Of a stretch of DNA of 64,000 bases, positions 62,698 through 64,000 are shown piece by piece. Origin of the DNA: Gudongella sp049310905 (lineage in GTDB: Bacteria > Bacillota > Clostridia > Tissierellales > Tissierellaceae); contig NZ_JBMEMN010000001.1 of NCBI RefSeq assembly GCF_049310905.1, positions 244,125 to 308,124 of the forward strand, read 5' to 3'. Below the pieces are notes generated by a model, which had not been told where the DNA came from, searched no databases, and saw only the letters and a list, made by a program, of their open reading frames with translations. Made by a program: the position numbers and the translations under genes. Numbering within the stretch: the stretch's first letter is position 1; each line of letters begins with the position of its first letter.

Positions 62698-63579
62698 ATG
62701 GCAACGATAGGATTGGATAGTTTATATTATGCCAAGATCACAGAAGATCAAAACGGCATTGAAACCTATGGTACCCCTAAAGTACTGGCTAAAGCCATGA
62801 CTGCAGAACTGAGTATTGAGCTTATTGAAGCAATTCTCTATGCAGATGACGGGGCCAGCGAGGTGGTGAAAGAATTTAAAAGTGGTGCCCTGACACTCGG
62901 TATTGATGATATCGGATCATTGGTAGCACAGGATTTGACAGGATGCAAAATTGACAGCAACAATGTGGTGGTTTCAAGAAGTGAAGATGGTGGTAGCCCT
63001 GTGGCAGTTGGGTTTCGTGCCAAGAAGGCCAATGGAAAATATCGCTACTTTTGGCTCTACAGGGTTATCTTCTCTGTTCCCGCCACAAGTCTTGCGACTA
63101 AGGGCGACTCCATCACATTTAGCAGTCCCACCATAGAAGGAACTGTTTTTAGAAGAAACAAGCTGGATGGTGAGAATAAGCATCCCTGGAAAGCGGAAGT
63201 CACTGAAGGTGATAACGGTGTAGCAGCACCAACGATTACGAGTTGGTTTACGTCTGTCTATGAACCAGATTTTACAGCCGTAACCCCAACCATAACCATC
63301 ACAACTGAGCCGGCAAGCTTAACTGAAGTAACCGCAGGAAGCATTTCTGGAAGCCTCTCTGTTGTGGCAAATTCAAACACCTCAAATCCTGTAACCTATC
63401 AGTGGTATGAAAACACCGTTGACAGCTCTACTGGCGGGACAATCATCAACGGTGAAACTTCTGCGAGCTTTGATATTCCAACGGACCTTTTGGCAGATAC
63501 CTATTACTACTACTGCGTCTTAAGCTCTAGTGGCGCAGAAAACGTGACGACTACAGTGGCCACTGTTGTTGTTTCTTAA
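62698..63579 (+). CDS. Major tail protein with C-terminal Ig-like domain
   Basis: The product is 293 aa. Residues ~1-195 are phi13-type major tail protein (DDGASEVVKEFKSGALTLGI, YFWLYRVIFSVPATSLATKG). Residues ~200-293 are an Ig-like domain (TITTEPASLTEVTAGSISGS, then YQWYENTVDSSTGG and YYYYCVLSSSG), expected to project from the tail tube and bind surfaces. Confidence 0.9.
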   Translation: MATIGLDSLYYAKITEDQNGIETYGTPKVLAKAMTAELSIELIEAILYADDGASEVVKEFKSGALTLGIDDIGSLVAQDLTGCKIDSNNVVVSRSEDGGSPVAVGFRAKKANGKYRYFWLYRVIFSVPATSLATKGDSITFSSPTIEGTVFRRNKLDGENKHPWKAEVTEGDNGVAAPTITSWFTSVYEPDFTAVTPTITITTEPASLTEVTAGSISGSLSVVANSNTSNPVTYQWYENTVDSSTGGTIINGETSASFDIPTDLLADTYYYYCVLSSSGAENVTTTVATVVVS

Positions 63580-63593
63580 TGGGAGGGTTGATC

Positions 63594-64000
63594 ATGGCAG
63601 ATAAAAAATTAAAGATCGACGAAGCCGCTGAAGAAAGAAGTACCACCATTGATATTGGTGGCACAGAGTTTAAGATGATTCTTACCACTAAAGCTACAAA
63701 GGAAATTGCCAAGCGCTATGGTGGTCTTGAGAATTTGGGCGATAAGCTCATGAAAACTGATAACTTTGAAATGGCGCTCGAAGAGGTGGTGTGGCTCATC
63801 ACCCTTCTGGCAAACCAATCCATCCTAATCCATAATATTAGGAACAAGGATGATAGAAAAGAACTGCTCACAGAAGATGAAGTGGAACTTCTTACCACTC
63901 CATTTCATCTAGCTAATTACAAAAATGCCATCATGGCCAGTATGATGAAAGGTACAAAAAGGAATGTGGAGAGTGACGACTCAAAAAACGAGGTGGTCGG
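63594..64000 (+). CDS. Tail assembly chaperone, C-terminus beyond window
   Basis: ATG 63594 follows GGGAGGG. The visible 135 codons (DIGGTEFKMILTTKATKEIA, then MALEEVVWLITLLANQSILI) match the gpG-like part of tail chaperones that lie after the major tail protein. In many phages a -1 frameshift makes a longer form; the window ends before that site would appear. Confidence 0.75.
   Translation, partial: MADKKLKIDEAAEERSTTIDIGGTEFKMILTTKATKEIAKRYGGLENLGDKLMKTDNFEMALEEVVWLITLLANQSILIHNIRNKDDRKELLTEDEVELLTTPFHLANYKNAIMASMMKGTKRNVESDDSKNEVV

Noticed and set aside
40000..64000. Many antisense open frames of 60-140 codons across the phage genes
   Set aside because: They mirror well-supported genes, share their codon pattern in reverse and lack ribosome sites. 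Only 57162-57596 has its own intergenic space and promoter region.
1..64000. CRISPR array, tRNA or rRNA
   Set aside because: No array of repeats with unique spacers and no tRNA cloverleaf or rRNA-like sequence was seen. The short repeats found (12, 30 and 42 bp periods) lack spacers of the CRISPR type.

Overview
This is AT-rich DNA from a low-GC Gram-positive anaerobe, most likely of the Clostridia/Tissierellia. The support is strong AGGAGG-type ribosome binding sites, frequent TTG/GTG starts, and typical clostridial families (DegV, UPF0316, copper-amine-oxidase-N domains, PAS-GGDEF sensors). No rRNA, tRNA or CRISPR array was seen.

Region 1 (1-12.4 kb) is chromosomal backbone that has been rearranged repeatedly. 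It holds the front part of a PAS/GGDEF signalling protein, a GNAT acetyltransferase, a secreted nuclease-like protein, a carboxymuconolactone-decarboxylase-family protein, a CBS protein, UPF0316, a HAD phosphatase, two CPBP-type membrane proteins and DegV. Between them lie gene scraps: an HD-GYP tail, an SDR tail, a duplicated piece of the decarboxylase-family gene, a 182-bp IS3 relic with inverted ends, and two diverged copies of an insertion-sequence-like end.

Region 2 (12.4-37.9 kb, all genes on the minus strand) is a defence island. In order it contains a complete qatABCD operon; a type I restriction locus whose hsdM lost its N-terminal third while hsdR and hsdS remain open; an AraC regulator and a methyltransferase between repeat scars; a STAS/GHKL ATPase beside an SRA-HNH nuclease (candidate type IV restriction); a complete EcoR124-like (type IC) hsdMSR operon whose hsdS carries three 12-bp tandem repeats in the spacer; and an overlapping four-gene operon (HNH-like effector, small middle protein, SMC/RecN-like ATPase, XRE regulator) that looks like an ABC-three-component conflict system, preceded by four helically phased AGTATC sites.

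Region 3 (38.0-64.0 kb, almost all plus strand, visibly less AT-rich) is the left and central part of an HK97-type siphovirus prophage that continues beyond the window. The early module carries a sigma-like factor behind a possibly structured leader, a Cas4-like DUF2800 protein, a DUF2815 protein, family A DNA polymerase, Rha, VapE, VRR-NUC and a frameshifted SNF2 helicase. After a terminator near 49.97 kb come HNH, TerS, a phage-encoded S-adenosylmethionine synthetase beside a ParB-methyltransferase fusion, small accessory genes, TerL, an antisense cargo gene with a 15-bp perfect palindrome, portal, ClpP-like protease, capsid, head-fibre, connector and tail genes. No integrase or repressor is in view, so the lysogeny module is probably at the other end.

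The best leads are the leader at 37996-38170, the cargo gene at 57162-57596, the STAS-GHKL/SRA-HNH pair, the phased operator of the three-component system, the hsdS spacer repeats, and the recurring promoter-like motifs of the prophage.
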